Positions 1 to 12,716 are shown, numbered from the stretch's first letter. The stretch: DNA of 64,000 nucleotides from Heligmosomoides polygyrus polygyrus (GCA_947396885.1 OX377206.1:91695960-91759959); one strand, 5' to 3'. The notes: generated by a model not told the origin, from the sequence alone. A program made the numbers and translations.

Positions 1-459
1 TTCTTGACTGGCGCATTTCTTCGCCTTTTCCTTCTCTTCTTGCATGTTTATTCAATGCAGCAAACATTCGCTGATTTTTCCTACCATGCCGATTAAAATT
101 GCGCACAATGGAGCAGGCGATGATGACTCTGAAACTCCTGTCGGTGTACTGTAGGTGGATACGGATGACGTTTTGTGATGGTGGCGTAAGATTTTGCGTA
201 ATGTGTGTGATTGCGTAGAGGCGTTATAATGCAAATGCACAGCGTGATACAAACTGAAATCGCTCTCGTTTGAAATCCCGTCGAACTGGAGAAAAATCAC
301 TCACAGGTGAAGCATGGTCTCTCCACCTATTGGTGAATTACGTAGGACGACTAGTTGCGCCACCATGTCACCGGTAGTTCATCCGCTGTTTGACCGCCAC
401 GGGTTTCAGAATTGTCCTCGTCACCGCTGCGCTCTATGATGCTGCATATTAGGGACAAA

Positions 460-728
460 GGCCTTTTTTGGGATGCGCCATGCATTCTACTTTTACGGAA
501 TGTTGTGGAGGCGATTGGAATTCGTACTTGGCCATATAATGGCTTGCGGTTGCCAGCCCAGCCAATAAATGAGTCAGCGCTGTATTCTTTCCAGTTAAGT
601 CTGGTGCCAGTTTGCCGACCCCGGAGGGAAGGAAGGCTTGGTTGGCCTGGGTGGGGAATACGAACCAGGAGCCTTGCATCGGGTGCAGGCGACAGGCGGC
701 ACCTCCTCCAACTGCGCTACACGCGCCC
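460..728 (-). mobile_element. SINE copy, tail missing
   Basis: Matches the SINE body from the GGGATGCGCCA end through the tRNA head (CTGCGCTACACGCGCCC). The apparent 93-106 codon frames here are repeat-derived. Confidence 0.8.
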
Positions 729-1562
729 ATAAAGCATATAAGCGTCTGAAATTGTAGAAAGTCATGCTATTATGTGGAGAAGTCTTAGGAATCTTTGTGA
801 TCTACCTAAGCTAGAATGCTAGAGTGTCGGTTGTTCAGAATATGTCCTTCGGTACACACACCAGTTGTTCGACACCGTTTAGCTCAAACTTGGGTAATTA
901 AACCAAAACTTTCGTTTGCACAGCTGCACAATCTGATAAATCTCTAAGCGAAATTCCTCACAGAATCCCACGAAATCGCCCTATAATCGCCAGAAAGCGA
1001 TACTACCTACCCGTGTTTCAAAATATCGTGATTTTATTTACATATAATATCTATAATGGCTGCGGTTCCGCAAGCATAGGCGCGATTTGAAGGAGAGTGA
1101 GTCTGTGATTTGCATAATTTGCCCTTGCTTATTTTTGGTGCTTTTGCTTTCCCCCAGTTTTGCTCTCTGTTTCTAGAAGCAGAACTCTCACTAGTAAGCT
1201 CCATGCTCCGTGATTCTGTGCGCACTTGAATGCATCCGCGTACGCGACGTCTGGCAAAGCGCCGCCGATGATTGAGCTACAGTAATGACGAATTTAACTG
1301 GTTGAATATGCGATGATGGTGTCGGGGCACTAGTCGAGGCATTGTGCTAAGTCGTCTGTCTCTCTTCGCATTACGCTCGCTCGACCTGACGCTTTCACGC
1401 CAAGCATTCAGCGTGTTCTTCTAGCCCAGCAAACAGCACCAATACCCCCTCTCACCTCATACATTCACGCTCGGCCTTTTGTCATTTTCCGAGCTATAGC
1501 TCACCAATAGGCGACAGATGCACCATAAACACTCGCCATTGAGAACGACGACGCCGGGCGCG

Positions 1563-1662
1563 GCTGTGGTGGTGGTGGTGGTGGTGCTGGTGGTGGCTAT
1601 CCGTTTCAGAGCGACGACCATCACCATCGTCATCATCATCATCATCGCCGCCATCATCACAC
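1563..1662. repeat. GGT and CAT trinucleotide microsatellites
   Basis: GTG/GGT repeats at about 1566-1596 and CAT/CGC repeats at about 1620-1660. Confidence 0.85.
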
Positions 1663-1784
1663 CTGGTCGACGTGACGTCGGCAAATTACCGATACTAGGA
1701 GGAATAATGGGCCGATGAGGGAAAACGCCTGGGAGTGGTCAAGGTCCGGCCGCGGGAACACTACGCTGCATGAAATATGCTGCC

Positions 1785-1880
1785 AGTGGTGCAATGGCGT
1801 AAGCATCCGGCTCGGAAAGAAGGAGCCGCAAGTTCGGTTCCAGCATGGTGCTAGCGTTTTGATAGCAACAATACATCCTT
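1785..1880 (+). pseudogene. tRNA-like relic of the 28.0-kb family
   Basis: Shares GGTGCAATGGCG, the GCTCGGAAAG anticodon-loop region, the B-box-like AAGTTCGGTTCC and the 3' flank GTTTTGATAGCAACA with the tRNA-like gene at 27992-28062. Stems no longer pair fully. Confidence 0.5.
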
Positions 1881-2120
1881 GTAGTGGCTTTCTAACTCAG
1901 TAACATCTAACTCTATGCACAAGCGAAACGAACTGAATGCGCTCATCGCCTTTCTTTCGGCAGGCATCAGACAGGATTCTCGCATTAATCTAGTAAAGAA
2001 GGCGTGAAATTGCCGTATTTCCGTCAAGGACCGAATAGAAAAAAGAAAACAATCGTTTTCATCCTGTTTAAAGTGTTAGAAAAATGAAAGGACAAAGAAG
2101 AACTTTAATTAATTAATTTT

Positions 2121-2366
2121 AGGATACGTCATGCATTCTACTTCTACGGAATATTGTGGAGGCTGTTAGGAAGATGATTTAGCCCATATAGGCCAACTTG
2201 CGGTGGCCAGTCGATGAACACGTTAGTGTGTTATCCATCGAGACAAGTCGGCCATCAGCTCCCTGACCCAGGAGGGATAGAAGGGTCCGGTTAGCGGGAG
2301 ATCCGTGCCGCGAATCTCAAATCGAACGCACCATAGCTGGCGCCTCCTCCGACTGCGCTACCTCCC
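2121..2366 (-). mobile_element. Diverged SINE copy
   Basis: Body and head recognisable (CATGCATTCTACTTCTACGG; CTCCTCCGACTGCGCTAC) with many substitutions. Confidence 0.7.
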
Positions 2367-3034
2367 ACCAGCAGCTGAACATAATATATAATTATAGTGA
2401 AATCCCACGTCTTTCATACATCCCATTCTAGAAATACGAAGTTGTCATCTGTGTAGTCGAGTGTGTTATTCAGTGCTTCTATTCTCATCGAAATTTCTTT
2501 CTCTGAGGAAGATATGAAGTTTTTCTTCAGAGGAGCTTATTAAAATTTATTGGAAAGAATATTCGCAACGATCCTTTTAAAGCCTATTTCAGCGTTTTTA
2601 AAGACATGAATTATTTATGAGAGCGAAAGCTAGACTAAAAGAGTAGGGGCGACATTGTCTTCTTCCTCTTCCTCTTCTTTTCCTTCTTCTTCTTTTATTC
2701 GATTGTTTATTACATAAATATTAAAGAGTGTCTACGTCAGCGAGAGTTAAACACAAGATATAACTAGTAAAAACACAACATTAATTTTACATATAATACA
2801 GGGAATTCACTAAGAGATAAGGAACATGGACACAAGGAGACTGGACAGTTACCTGGATTATAGAAAATGAATTTGGAAGTTGTACCTTCGTCTTTAATAT
2901 TAAAAATTCGACCTATGGATAAAGTATTACACTCTTCTGGAAATATTCATCATCATCATCTTCTTCTTCTTCTTCTTCATCTTTCTCTTGGCGAATCAGT
3001 ATCAATCGCCTATAAACCAAAAATAAACTCGTGA

Positions 3035-3344
3035 AAAAGGATAAACAGGGTAAAGGACGGGCTACTCAATCTTTTTTTTTTTTGGATGCACCACGCATTC
3101 TACATCAACATACGAGATGACGTGAGGGCAATTGGATTGCATATCTGCAATATACAAGGACTTGTAGCTAGCGGATGGATAAATCTATGGTTTACCCCTC
3201 CGAGACGAGTCTGGTACCATTTCACCCAATTTACCACCCCAGAGGGACACAAGGTTTGGTTGGCCTGGGCGGGAAATCCGAACCAGGAACCTGGAATCGA
3301 GTGGACGCGACAGCTGGCACCACCTTCGACTGCGCTACACGCCC
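3035..3344 (-). mobile_element. SINE copy joined to an ATTT microsatellite
   Basis: Tail AAAAAGGATAAACAGGGTAA and the full body to CTGCGCTACACGCCC, directly abutting (ATTT)n at 3346. Confidence 0.8.
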
Positions 3345-3345
<1 letters not shown>

Positions 3346-3404
<59 letters not shown>

Positions 3405-3831
3405 TTTCCGTCCCAAGGACGAGCACTATATGTGAAAACAGCAAAAAACAGATTAAGCCGTGCAACCAAAAAAACAAGCAGAACCAGGCAACAATGCTAG
3501 ATTGAAGTGACAGCGTTATATGTACATTAAGACAGGAAATTCAAAAGCCATCTGTCTAGCTTGCCAGAGTCTATATAATGATGTGGTGCTTTAAAAGTAT
3601 TTATTTATTTATTTATTTATTTATTCATTTATTTATTTATTTATTTACTTTTCAAGGACGCGCACTATATGTGAAAGCAACAAAAAACAGATTAAGCCGT
3701 GCATCCAAAAAAACAGAACCAGGCAACAATACAAAATTGGTGCGACAGCGTTAGACGTTAAGATAGGAGTCTCAGAAGCCATCTGCCTAGGTTGCGAGAG
3801 TCTGTATAAGGATGTGGTGCTTTACAAGTAT

Positions 3832-3882
<51 letters not shown>

Positions 3883-3900
3883 TTGTTTATTTATTTATTT
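3346..3900. repeat. ATTT microsatellites with two duplicated spacers
   Basis: (ATTT)n tracts at 3346-3407, 3598-3650 and 3830-3900 are separated by two similar spacers of about 180 bp (both with CACTATATGTGAAA and CAGATTAAGCCGTGCA). The whole is a tandem duplication with period near 235 bp. Confidence 0.85.
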
Positions 3901-3941
3901 GTGATGTAAACCGAAGTCAACGGGGTGCAAAGACAATGAGA

Positions 3942-4790
3942 ACAGCAAGTTCAGACAGCATAGCCACAACCAAGAACTGAAACACATTACAAAGAAGGAT
4001 TAACAAAATCTTCTTCTTTTGCTTCTCCTTCTTCCTCTCCTTCTCATTCTCCTTCTTCTTCTTCTTCTTCTTCTTCTTCTTCTTCTTCTCCTTCTTCCTC
4101 TCCTTCTTCTTCTCCTTTTTCTTATTCGTCTTCTTCTTCTTTTTCTTATTCTCTTCCTCCTCCTCCTCCTTCTTCTTCTTCTTCTTCTTCTTCTTCTTTT
4201 TCTTCTTCTTCTTCTTCTTCTTATTCTTATACTTCTCCTTCTTCCTCTCCTTCTCCTTCTTCTTCTTCTTCTTCTTCTTCTTCTTCTTCTTCTTCTTCTT
4301 CTTCTTCTTCTTCTTTCCTTCTTCTTCTTCTTCTTCTTATTCTTACAGCAAGTTCAGACAGCATAGCCACAACCAAGAACTGAAACACATTACAAAGCAG
4401 GATTAACAAAATCTTCTTCTTTTGCTTCTCTTTCTTCCTCTCCTTCTCATTCTCCTTCTTCTTCTTCTTCTTCTTCTTCTTATTCTTCTCCTTCTTCCTG
4501 TCCTTCTCCTTCTTCTTCTTCTTCTTCTTCTTCTTCTTCTTCTTCTCTTTCTTCTTCTCCTTCTTCTTCTTCTTTTCCTTCCTCTTCTTTTCCTTCCTCT
4601 TCTTTTCCTTCCTCTTCTTTTCCTTCCTCTTCTTTTCCTTTCTCTTCTTTTTCTTCTCCTTCTCCTTCTTCTTCTTCTTATTCTCCTTCTTCTTCTTTTC
4701 CTTCTTCTTCTTTTTCTTCTCCTTCTTCTTCATCTTCTCCTTCTTCCCCTTCTTCTTCTTTTTCCACGTCTACCTCTACTTCTACTTCAT
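3942..4790. repeat. CTT/CTC-rich microsatellite in a 403-bp duplication
   Basis: ACAGCAAGTTCAGACAGCAT occurs at 3942 and again at 4345, each followed by about 65 bp of unique text and then several hundred bases of CTT, CTC and TTTCC repeats. The long Leu-rich and Lys-rich frames here are artefacts of the repeat. Confidence 0.9.
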
Positions 4791-5200
4791 AGTCGAACTC
4801 ATCCAGAATTGTCGCTGCCGGCTAGGAGAACATGCGAAGCTGTTCTCCACGACTTTTTTCGGTGGCTTCCGTCGGAAACTGCTGCGATCGGTCGGTCGGA
4901 CGGTCGCGCGGTGTCTGAGCGCCGTAGCATTTATTGAGTTTAGTAATGCAACGAACGAATACGGTATTGCGCGCGGAGGTGAATCGGTCTATAATTGCTA
5001 CTCACCTCACATAACAACACTGGTGTCCTTACGATGCGCACAATTCGGTTATAATTCTCTTCGGTATTACAGTTTAATCGACATGTGAGACGGACGACGG
5101 ACGGACGGACGACGACGAGTCGCGCGGGTAGTGGAGAGTGGGTGGCAGGGAGCAGCCAGCCACCAGCCAGCCGTCTGTCACGAAGAAGAGAAGAGGGGTC

Positions 5201-5384
5201 ATGTCTGTCTTTCAGCTCAAACCTAAAGAAGCCCCGCTCGAGATCAGCCTCAGCTTCATCTCTCCTCCAGCTCACCTCAACCAGCCAGCCGGCCAGCCCA
5301 CACTCCTTCCTCTCAGTGCTCCTCTGCTCTCTCCAATTGCCCGGGAGAGGCCGACGATTGCCGGCAACGGAGAAAATAACTACG
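5201..5384 (+). CDS. Candidate first coding exon, gene unknown
   Basis: An ATG at 5201 opens a frame of 61 codons (start MSVFQLKPKEAPLEISLSF, then Pro/Leu-rich) ending at a strong donor, TACG|GTAAGA, at 5384/5385. A second donor, AGGAG|GTAAGA, follows near 5416. The DNA from about 4790 to 5450 is GC-rich compared with its surroundings and begins right after the CTT microsatellite, as a promoter plus 5' exon might. No partner exon was identified in the next 15 kb. It could equally be chance open frame in GC-rich DNA. Confidence 0.25.
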
Positions 5385-5449
5385 GTAAGACGATTTGGTG
5401 TGGTGTTTTCGAGGAGGTAAGAGCCGTAAATGGACGCTTCGCAGACTAG

Positions 5450-6783
5450 ATTACTTCAATGAGATTGCGCCTCGGCGTTGAGCGCGCTGGGTTTTTGGCC
5501 GGTTTTAGATAAATTTGAGGCACCCTAATGGATTAGAATTAGCGCACAAAGTGTCGTGTTTAGGCTCCATCTTCCTCGGGGCGACGTCGAAAGACGACGT
5601 GCTGCTGCCTGCTTGCCATTCGAGAACAACGATCGTCGAGATTTCGTCAGTCATTCGGGAGGAAGAACTATATCATCACTTTTTATCTTTTTCAATGAAG
5701 AAATTGAGCAAAGAATGTGCTTCGGATAAATTCTATGAAAAAAAAATTAATAAAAATAGAATTCATAAGTAACAAGTTTTCAGTAGCACAGAAATATAAA
5801 GAAATTTCTGAGAAAATAGAAACCACAGTTTTTTGGGAATTCTATAATAACACTACCAATTATAGGCCAGGGAAAATTCTACATCCGTTTCGTTCCTACC
5901 CTTATACGGATGTAAGAAAACAGAAGTAAAAGAACTTAAGAGCTTCCCCGGAACTCCTCAGTAAGGAGGGAAGCTCTTAAGAATTTATTAACGAACTAAC
6001 ATACCTGAATCCATGGTTTCTTCTTCCTTCTCGGCTCGTGCGACTTCTGTCCTCAAACTTGGGTAATTAAACCACATAACTCATATAACTTACCATTATA
6101 GTTCATTTTTTTAGAAAATAGTACAGCAATAAAGTAAGATTGTTATATTTTCCTTTATTTATTTTGTAACTTTATCTATTGCACATTTGGAAGTAGAGAT
6201 TTGGGAGTATTTGAAAAATAGACATACCAACAAGTTAGGCACCACAAGCTACCACAAACAGTGAAAAAATAAAAAAATATCATAGAAATTGGAACAATTA
6301 TAGAATATGTAAGAATCCTTATGTGTGAACCATATGTAGCTCAAACTCATTGACAGGTGTTATTAATATTGATTTAAATCACGTAATTAATCCTAATTTT
6401 TAAATTTAATTAAGTAATTTCTTTGAGTGACTGAGCTGACTATGAAAGTTGGCGCAAAAAGACAAAAAGATTGAAACCGCATTTTTCATGAAGTGAAATT
6501 TGAAATTTCACACCCGTGAAGACCTACTTGACTCGCGAAGGACATTTCTACAGTTTTCAGCATTGCCCTCACTATATGCCCCTCTTCTTCACTGAATAGC
6601 CATGAAAAGTGCACCAGATCGTGGATGCCTTAAGATTTTTTTATTCCTTTGTTCAACTTATTGATTTTAATTATTTAAATTTGAAAAGGAGGACCAGAAC
6701 TCCTTAACTAACCTCCATGAGATCAACACTGAACAATGAAACATTATACAACTAAGGTCTCAGCAAGGACTTCAAATAGATGA
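5450..6783. other. AT-rich DNA, no gene seen
   Basis: Contains the hairpin at 5935-5981 and runs of A/T. TTGGGTAATTAAACCA at about 6058 is also present near 890, a hint of a small dispersed repeat. Confidence 0.55.
5935..5981. repeat. Hairpin with 14-bp perfect arms
   Basis: CTTAAGAGCTTCCC and GGGAAGCTCTTAAG surround a 19-bp loop that itself contains CTCCT/AGGAG pairs. Confidence 0.8.
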
Positions 6784-7066
6784 GTGATAGTGCAGTCGGA
6801 GGAGGCGCCGGCGGCCGTCCCCCGCATCGAGGCTCCTTCTTGGTTCGTTTTCCCGCTCAGACCAGCCAAGCTGTCCATCCCTCAGGGATGGATGGATACC
6901 ACTCCCCGGAAATTATAGAACACTGACTTGTTCATAGGCTGCGTATTGCCTACGCCGAATAAAAATTTAAATTCCAATTCAGATCGCCTCCAAAAGGTTG
7001 TAAAACGCCGTTAAACTGTGAAAGTAGAATGTATGGCACATCCCAAAAAGCGATCGATTAGCTCCC
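6784..7066 (+). mobile_element. SINE copy, sense orientation
   Basis: Head AGTGCAGTCGGAGGAGGCGCC at about 6788, body diverged, ending near GGCACATCCCAAAAAGCG. Confidence 0.75.
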
Positions 7067-7250
7067 TCATTGATTCTTTACCTTTATTTAGAACGTACGA
7101 AGCTAGACTGAAATTAATGTAGGTTTTTTTTCTGCAAACGTTAACTTCCAAATAAAGAAAAAATTGGAAACAAATGAAGTTAACATATAAATATGTCAAT
7201 CTGGAAGAATGATACAATCTGTTAAATTGCGAATAACTGCGTTAACATTA

Positions 7251-7548
7251 AAGGATAAAAAAGAAAAAGGACGGCGTTAATCAGTCCTATTTGGGATGTG
7301 CCACGCATTCTACTTCCACGGGATGTCGTGGAGGCGTGTTGAATGCGTATTTGGCCATACAATGACTTGCGGTGGCCAGCCGATGAACAAGTCAGAGCTT
7401 TATCCTTCCCAGACAGGTCTAGTACCAATTCACCGACCCCGGAGGAATGGAAGACTTGGTTGGCCTGGGCAGGAAATCCGAACCAGGAACCTGGTATCGG
7501 GTGAACGTGACAGACGGCGCCTCCTCCGACTGCGCTCCACGCGCCTAC
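7251..7548 (-). mobile_element. tRNA-derived SINE copy with 12-bp target duplication
   Basis: Same family as 31767-32067, inverted. GCGTTAACATTA occurs at 7239-7250 and 7549-7560. Confidence 0.9.
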
Positions 7549-7783
7549 GCGTTAACATTAATAATGCTTAATGATAGCCATAAAAGATATACAGAGAAAT
7601 GTAATATTACCAAGCAGGAAAATCTTTATAAACAGGAGCAGCCCTGCAGAATGGGCTGCGAGATTGAGCAGCGACAACCTGTCTTCAACGGAACTTTTAC
7701 TTTCACTTTTATATTACTGTTGCTGTACTTTATTACTATTCTACTATTACTATAGCTATTCTTCTATATCCTTCGTTATGGTT

Positions 7784-8072
7784 AAGGATATAAAGGAATA
7801 AAGGACGGCGCTCTTAATCCTATTGGGATGCGCCACGCATTCTACTTCTACGGGATGTCGTGGAGGGGAATTAAATGCGTGTTTGGCCACATAATGACTT
7901 GCGGTGGCGAGCCGATGCATAAGTCAACACTTTTTCCTTCCCAGACAAACCTGGCGCTAATTCACCAACTCATGAGGGATGGACGGCTTGGCTGGTCTAT
8001 GCAGGAAATCTGAACCAGGAGCATGGTATCGGGTGCACGCGACAGCCGGCACCTCCTCCAATTGCGCACACG
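7784..8072 (-). mobile_element. SINE copy
   Basis: Tail AAGGATATAAAGGAATAAAG, body, and head ending CTCCTCCAATTGCGCACACG. Confidence 0.8.
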
Positions 8073-8439
8073 CCTTTGTTCTGGTTAGTGGCCTAAATTG
8101 GGTGCAGAGAAGAATTCCACCATTGGTTATCAGATCAGGGAAATTTTGCCGTTGTTACTTGTTACTACTACTACTATTATACTTTCGCATTCAGGTATAC
8201 ACTACCTATTTGTTTATTATATTTATTATATTTATTTATTTATTTGTTTGTTTGTTTCTATTCGCTGAACGCCATCGTTGATCTTCTTTTCAGGGATTGC
8301 TGCAGATAGCATGTATAGGAGGAAACTGAAGCGAATTCGACGGATAAAACCACTCCAAAGACACACCTTCTAAGCAACAAGGACTTTCTCACCTCCTGCT
8401 TCTCCTTATTTTCTGATTTTTTTACTCAAAAATTCTAAC

Positions 8440-9910
8440 TTATGAGTCTACTTTAATTCTGTTACAAGGTAATATTAAAGAACTTCCACATGTAATTCTT
8501 AAGGAGCCCGACCTACTTATGATGGTGAAAATGCCGAAAAGTGGTGATGATGAAAGTGCCATAAACATGTAACATCTCGTTTAAGGCACCTTGTTAGTGG
8601 TAAAATCTTTTCGTTGATGGTGTGTTGTTGTAATTCTCCAGAATTTCTCATGATATTTTCGATCGATTTCTGATCTGATTTTCGATCGAGATGATTTCGT
8701 GACCCACTCTTGAATCAATCAATCAATAAGTATTAGCTGGTACTTTAATTCTATTAGAAGGTAATATTGAAGAACTTCCACACGTAAGTCTTAAGGAGCC
8801 GGACCTACTTATGATGACGAAAATGCCGAAAAGTGGTGATGATGAAAATGCCATAAACATGTCACATCTCGTTTAGGACACCTTGTTAGTGGTGAAATCC
8901 TTTTGTAGATGGTGTGTTGTTGTAATTCCCCAGAATTTATCATGATATTTTCAATCGATTTCTGATCTGATTTTCGATCGTGATGATTTTGTGACCCACT
9001 CTTGAATCAATCAATCAATAAGTATTAGCTGGTACTTTAATTCTATTAGAAGGTAATATTAAAGAACTTCCACACGTAAGTCTTAAGGAGCCGGACCTAC
9101 TTATGATGACGAAAATGCCGAAAAGTGGTGATGATGAAAATGCCATAAACATGTCACATCTCGTTTAGGACACCTTGTTAGTGGTGAAATCCTTTTGTAG
9201 ATGGTGTGTTGTTGTAATTCCCCAGAATTTATCATGATATTTTCGATCGATTTCTGATCTGATTTTCGATCGAGATGATTTCGTGACCCACTCTTGAATC
9301 AATCAATCAATAAGTATTAGCTGGTACTTTAATTCTATTAGAAGGTAATATTAAAGAACTTCCACACCTAGGTCTTAAGGAGCCCGACCTACTTATGATG
9401 GTGAAAATGCCGAAAAGTGGTGATGGTGAAAGTGCCATAAACATGTCACATCTCGTTTAAGGCACCTTGTTAGTGGTAAAATCTTTTCGTAGATTGCGTG
9501 TTGTTGTAATTCCCCAGAATTTATCATGATATTTTCGATTGATTTCTGATCTGATTTTCGATCGTGATGATTTTGTGACCCACTCTTGAATCAATCAATC
9601 AATAAGTATTAGCTGGTGCTTTAATTCTATTACAAGGTAATATTAAAGAACTTCCATACCTAAGTCTTAAGGAGCCGGACCTACTTATGATGACGAAAAT
9701 GCCGAAAAGTGGTGATGATGAAAATGCCATAAACATGTCACGTCTCGTTTAAGACACCTTGTTAGTGGTGAAATCCTTTTGTAGATGGTGTGTTGTTGTA
9801 ATTCTCCAGAATTTCTCATGATATTTTCAATCGATTTCTGATCTGATTTTCGATCGAGATGATTTCGTGACCCACTCTTGACTGACTCAATCAATAAATA
9901 ATAGCTGGAA
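8440..9910. repeat. 292-bp tandem repeat, five copies
   Basis: GTAATATT followed by GAACTTCCAC recurs at 8469, 8761, 9053, 9345 and 9637, a constant 292-bp step. Units differ by scattered point changes only. Each includes TTGAATCAATCAATCAATAA and GATTTTCGATCG. No coding function is visible. This is minisatellite or satellite-like DNA. Confidence 0.95.
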
Positions 9911-10685
9911 CTGCAAAGCGTTGAACTTCTTCCGCAGACAACCAGTTAGTTGTGCTGGAGTATTCGTTCCAGTGATTGTTCGCTCGGCCGAGGGTGCGAT
10001 TATTCGCCTGTGTGAATCCGGCGGAAGTGTACATGTTTTACTGGTGTGATTATCTAATTACTTGGCTAAAGACAATTGTGTAGTAATCGGCTTGACCCGA
10101 TGACGCCTGACAACAGCCCAATCGTGCCCAGTAATCCCTTTGACACTGGTCATCCACTCGAACGATCCTAAAACTAATAATTACGGTGTCCAGACCGTTC
10201 GAACGGGCTGCTGGTAGCCGGAGCCGGAAGGCTTTGCACAGCATATTTTCACACAACGAGTTGGAGGAGGGGGAGCTCCCAAAGCGGTGAAAAACCACGT
10301 GGGGAAATGGCGTGGCGAAGAGGAAGAGCAGAGTATCGTCGCACTCGATGAGGGTATCAATTAGAGGAGTCACCCTGGCCCAACCACCAACCAACACACC
10401 GACCGACTGACAGACAACAGACAGCGGCGGAGAGGGAACGAACGGGGAGAGTGGACATTCCGCGCGGCATTAGCGAGCGGTTTTTGCGGCCAAATTGAAG
10501 GGAAGTTTGTGCGTGAAATGAGCCAAACAAGGACAGAATCCGAATCTACTCTGAAACCGGCAATTGGACTGTGCGTTTCCGACACAATGCCATTCAGAAC
10601 ACCCAGTTCGTGTCGATCGTGGAAGTGTCTGACGCCGAGGCATCCGGCCACCTGCCTTCAGGGATAAATCTTCTAAAAAATTCTC
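9911..10685. other. GC-richer segment after the tandem repeat
   Basis: Open frames exist on both strands (for example 49 codons from ATG 10518 on +), but none has splice signals or recognisable content. It could be promoter or UTR sequence. Confidence 0.35.
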
Positions 10686-11071
10686 GGATCTATCCTAGTC
10701 GCGGGGTGGGGCACATAACTAGAAATTATGCAACCATTTGACTTAAGACGGCTTTAAGAGGACAAGAATCGATCCCAAAGAATGAACAAACAAACAAACA
10801 ACAAATCGCCGCAATTGTAAGGACGTCTCGGAGGAAAAGTGTATTCAACACAGCGGACCACCGATAGGCTTTTTATAACACGGATCTATCACTTTGATCG
10901 TAGTCAATAGCTTTGTCTGTTTAAAACCGCAGTGAAACAGAATGATTTTTTGTTTTTGTGAATTTTGTCAGTTTAAATTCGTTTTTGTCCTCTAGAAGCC
11001 GCTCCGCGAGTCCTAAGTCCATTTGTTACGTAATTTTTAGTTACGTGCCACCCTCCGACTGGGATAGATCC
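10686..11071. mobile_element. MITE family A (GGATCTATCCTAGT ends), long form
   Basis: Left end GGATCTATCCTAGTCG with a G-rich run and GCACATAACTA; the right end is the inverse (TTAGTTACGTGCCACCC, GGGATAGATCC). No coding. Confidence 0.8.
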
Positions 11072-11115
11072 AAGTTCTCGTCATGATTATTAAAGTACAG
11101 TACTAGATCATCGGG

Positions 11116-11411
11116 GAGCGTGGGACGCAGTCGGAGGAGGCGGTGGCTGTCGCCTGCACTCGATACCAGGTTCCTGGTTCGGATTTCCCGCCCAGGCCAA
11201 CCTGGCCTACCATCCCTCCGGGGTCGGTGAATTTGTACCAGACTTCTCTGGGAAGGATAAAACGCTGACTTGTTCATCGGTTGGCCACCGCAAGTCATGG
11301 CCCATTGTACGGCCAAATACGCATTCAACTCGCCTCCACGACATCCCGTAGAAGTAGAATGCTTGGCGCATCCCAAAAAGAGATTGAATAACGCCGTCCT
11401 TTATACTTTAT
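11116..11411 (+). mobile_element. SINE copy, sense orientation
   Basis: Head GTGGGACGCAGTCGGAGGAG, B-box region GGTTCGGATTTCC, end ACGCCGTCCTTTATAC. Confidence 0.85.
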
Positions 11412-11750
11412 CCTTTATCCGAATAGACCATCACGCCTATGGAGGACTTAGTTAGCCCTAATTTCTCCCGCGCCGATGAGCATATCGGGCAACGAGACTT
11501 CTCCGCTGATGCCTGTCTTGTTCCATGTCTTCGTCTCTGGAAATATTTTTTAGGTGAAGGTCCTTTTCGAGTGTCCGCTTCAATGTGTTTTCCAGGAGAG
11601 AACATGGACGAATTTGCGCTAGATTCAGATGTAGCCTAACAGACCGCCTGCGCATATGTGCTTGTTATTTATTTATTTATTTATTCAAAGCACATGATAT
11701 CGCGCTCACTATCAAGCATTAGAAACAATCATTAGGGGCGCATGACAATA

Positions 11751-12043
11751 AGGATAAAGGATAAAGGACGGCGTTACTCAATCCCTTCTGGGATGCGCCA
11801 GCGCATTCTACTTCTACGGGATGTCGTGGAGGCGACATGAATGCGTATTTGGCCATACAATGACTTGCGGTGGCCAGCCGATGAACAAGTCAGCGCTCTA
11901 TCCTTCCCAGACAAGTCTGGTACCAATTCACCGACCCCGGAGGGATGGAAGGCTTGGTTGGCCCGGGCGGGAAATCCGAACCAGGAACCTGGTATCGGGT
12001 GCACGCGACAGTCGCGCCTCCTCCGACTGCGCTACACGCGCCC
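11751..12043 (-). mobile_element. tRNA-derived SINE copy with 12-bp target duplication
   Basis: Inverted copy; CGCATGACAATA flanks it on both sides (11739-11750 and 12044-12055). Confidence 0.9.
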
Positions 12044-12322
12044 CGCATGACAATAGAAGGAAAAAAATGCCTGCCCAGATCATAATGTGAGTGTGTAATC
12101 CAGAAGGCCTGCTTCTCTATGAGACTAAGGATAGGCCCAGCTATCAACGCTCAGTTCGCCAAAGCTCTTTGTAGAATGGAGATATTATGCCGCTAGGCCT
12201 GCATACAACTCCCCTTGAATTCATGGAACCAATCTCATCATGAATTCTTCAACCCGAAGACGTGGCAATGACCACCTTGTGACGGAACGAAAAACCTGCA
12301 TTAACTCGCCGCATTTCTTATA

Positions 12323-12566
12323 AAGGATAGAGAAAGGCGTTACCCAGTCACTTTTGGGATACGCCACGCATTCTGCTTCCATGGGATGTTGTAGAGGCGA
12401 CTTGAGCGTATTTGGTCAAACGGTGACTTGCGGTGGCCAGCTGATGAACAAGTCAGTGCTTTATCTTTCCCAGACAAGTCCGGTACCCAATCACCGACCC
12501 CTTAGAGATGTAAGGCTTGGTTGCCTGGTATCAGGTGTATACGACAGCCGGACTGCACTACACGCG
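12323..12566 (-). mobile_element. SINE copy with internal deletion
   Basis: Tail AAGGATAGAGAAAGGCG and body present; part of the head (B-box region) is deleted. Confidence 0.75.
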
Positions 12567-12716
12567 TGAGACTCCATGCAAAGAAGCGGAGATGTTACCA
12601 CCAACCGAGCCGTTTTCTCGTCTCTAAAACAATCCTTAAACCATTATTTTTATCAAAAAAATTAGAATTTTGCAAAATTTCACACAATGTATTCACTTAT
12701 TGAGCAGCTGAATTAG

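Larger units (their letters stand above)
733..2120. other. No gene seen
   Basis: Apart from the trinucleotide tracts and the tRNA-like relic near 1.8 kb, I see no exon-like frame, repeat end or motif. Confidence 0.6.

Noticed and set aside
1457..1718. Val/Ile-rich and Met/Thr-rich frames with trinucleotide runs
   Set aside because: Microsatellite translation on both strands; no splice or start context.
4019..4937. Long Leu-rich (+) and Lys/Glu-rich (-) reading frames
   Set aside because: They are translations of CTT/CTC microsatellites with no start context, domains or non-repeat content.
7296..8013. Repeated small proteins of the type with CGGQPMNKS and PSQTSL, seen in many places
   Set aside because: All lie inside SINE copies read antisense; the similarity between them is DNA repeat similarity, not a protein family.
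8440..9910. CRISPR-like array
   Set aside because: Units are 292 bp and similar throughout, with no short-repeat and unique-spacer pattern, and the DNA is eukaryotic.
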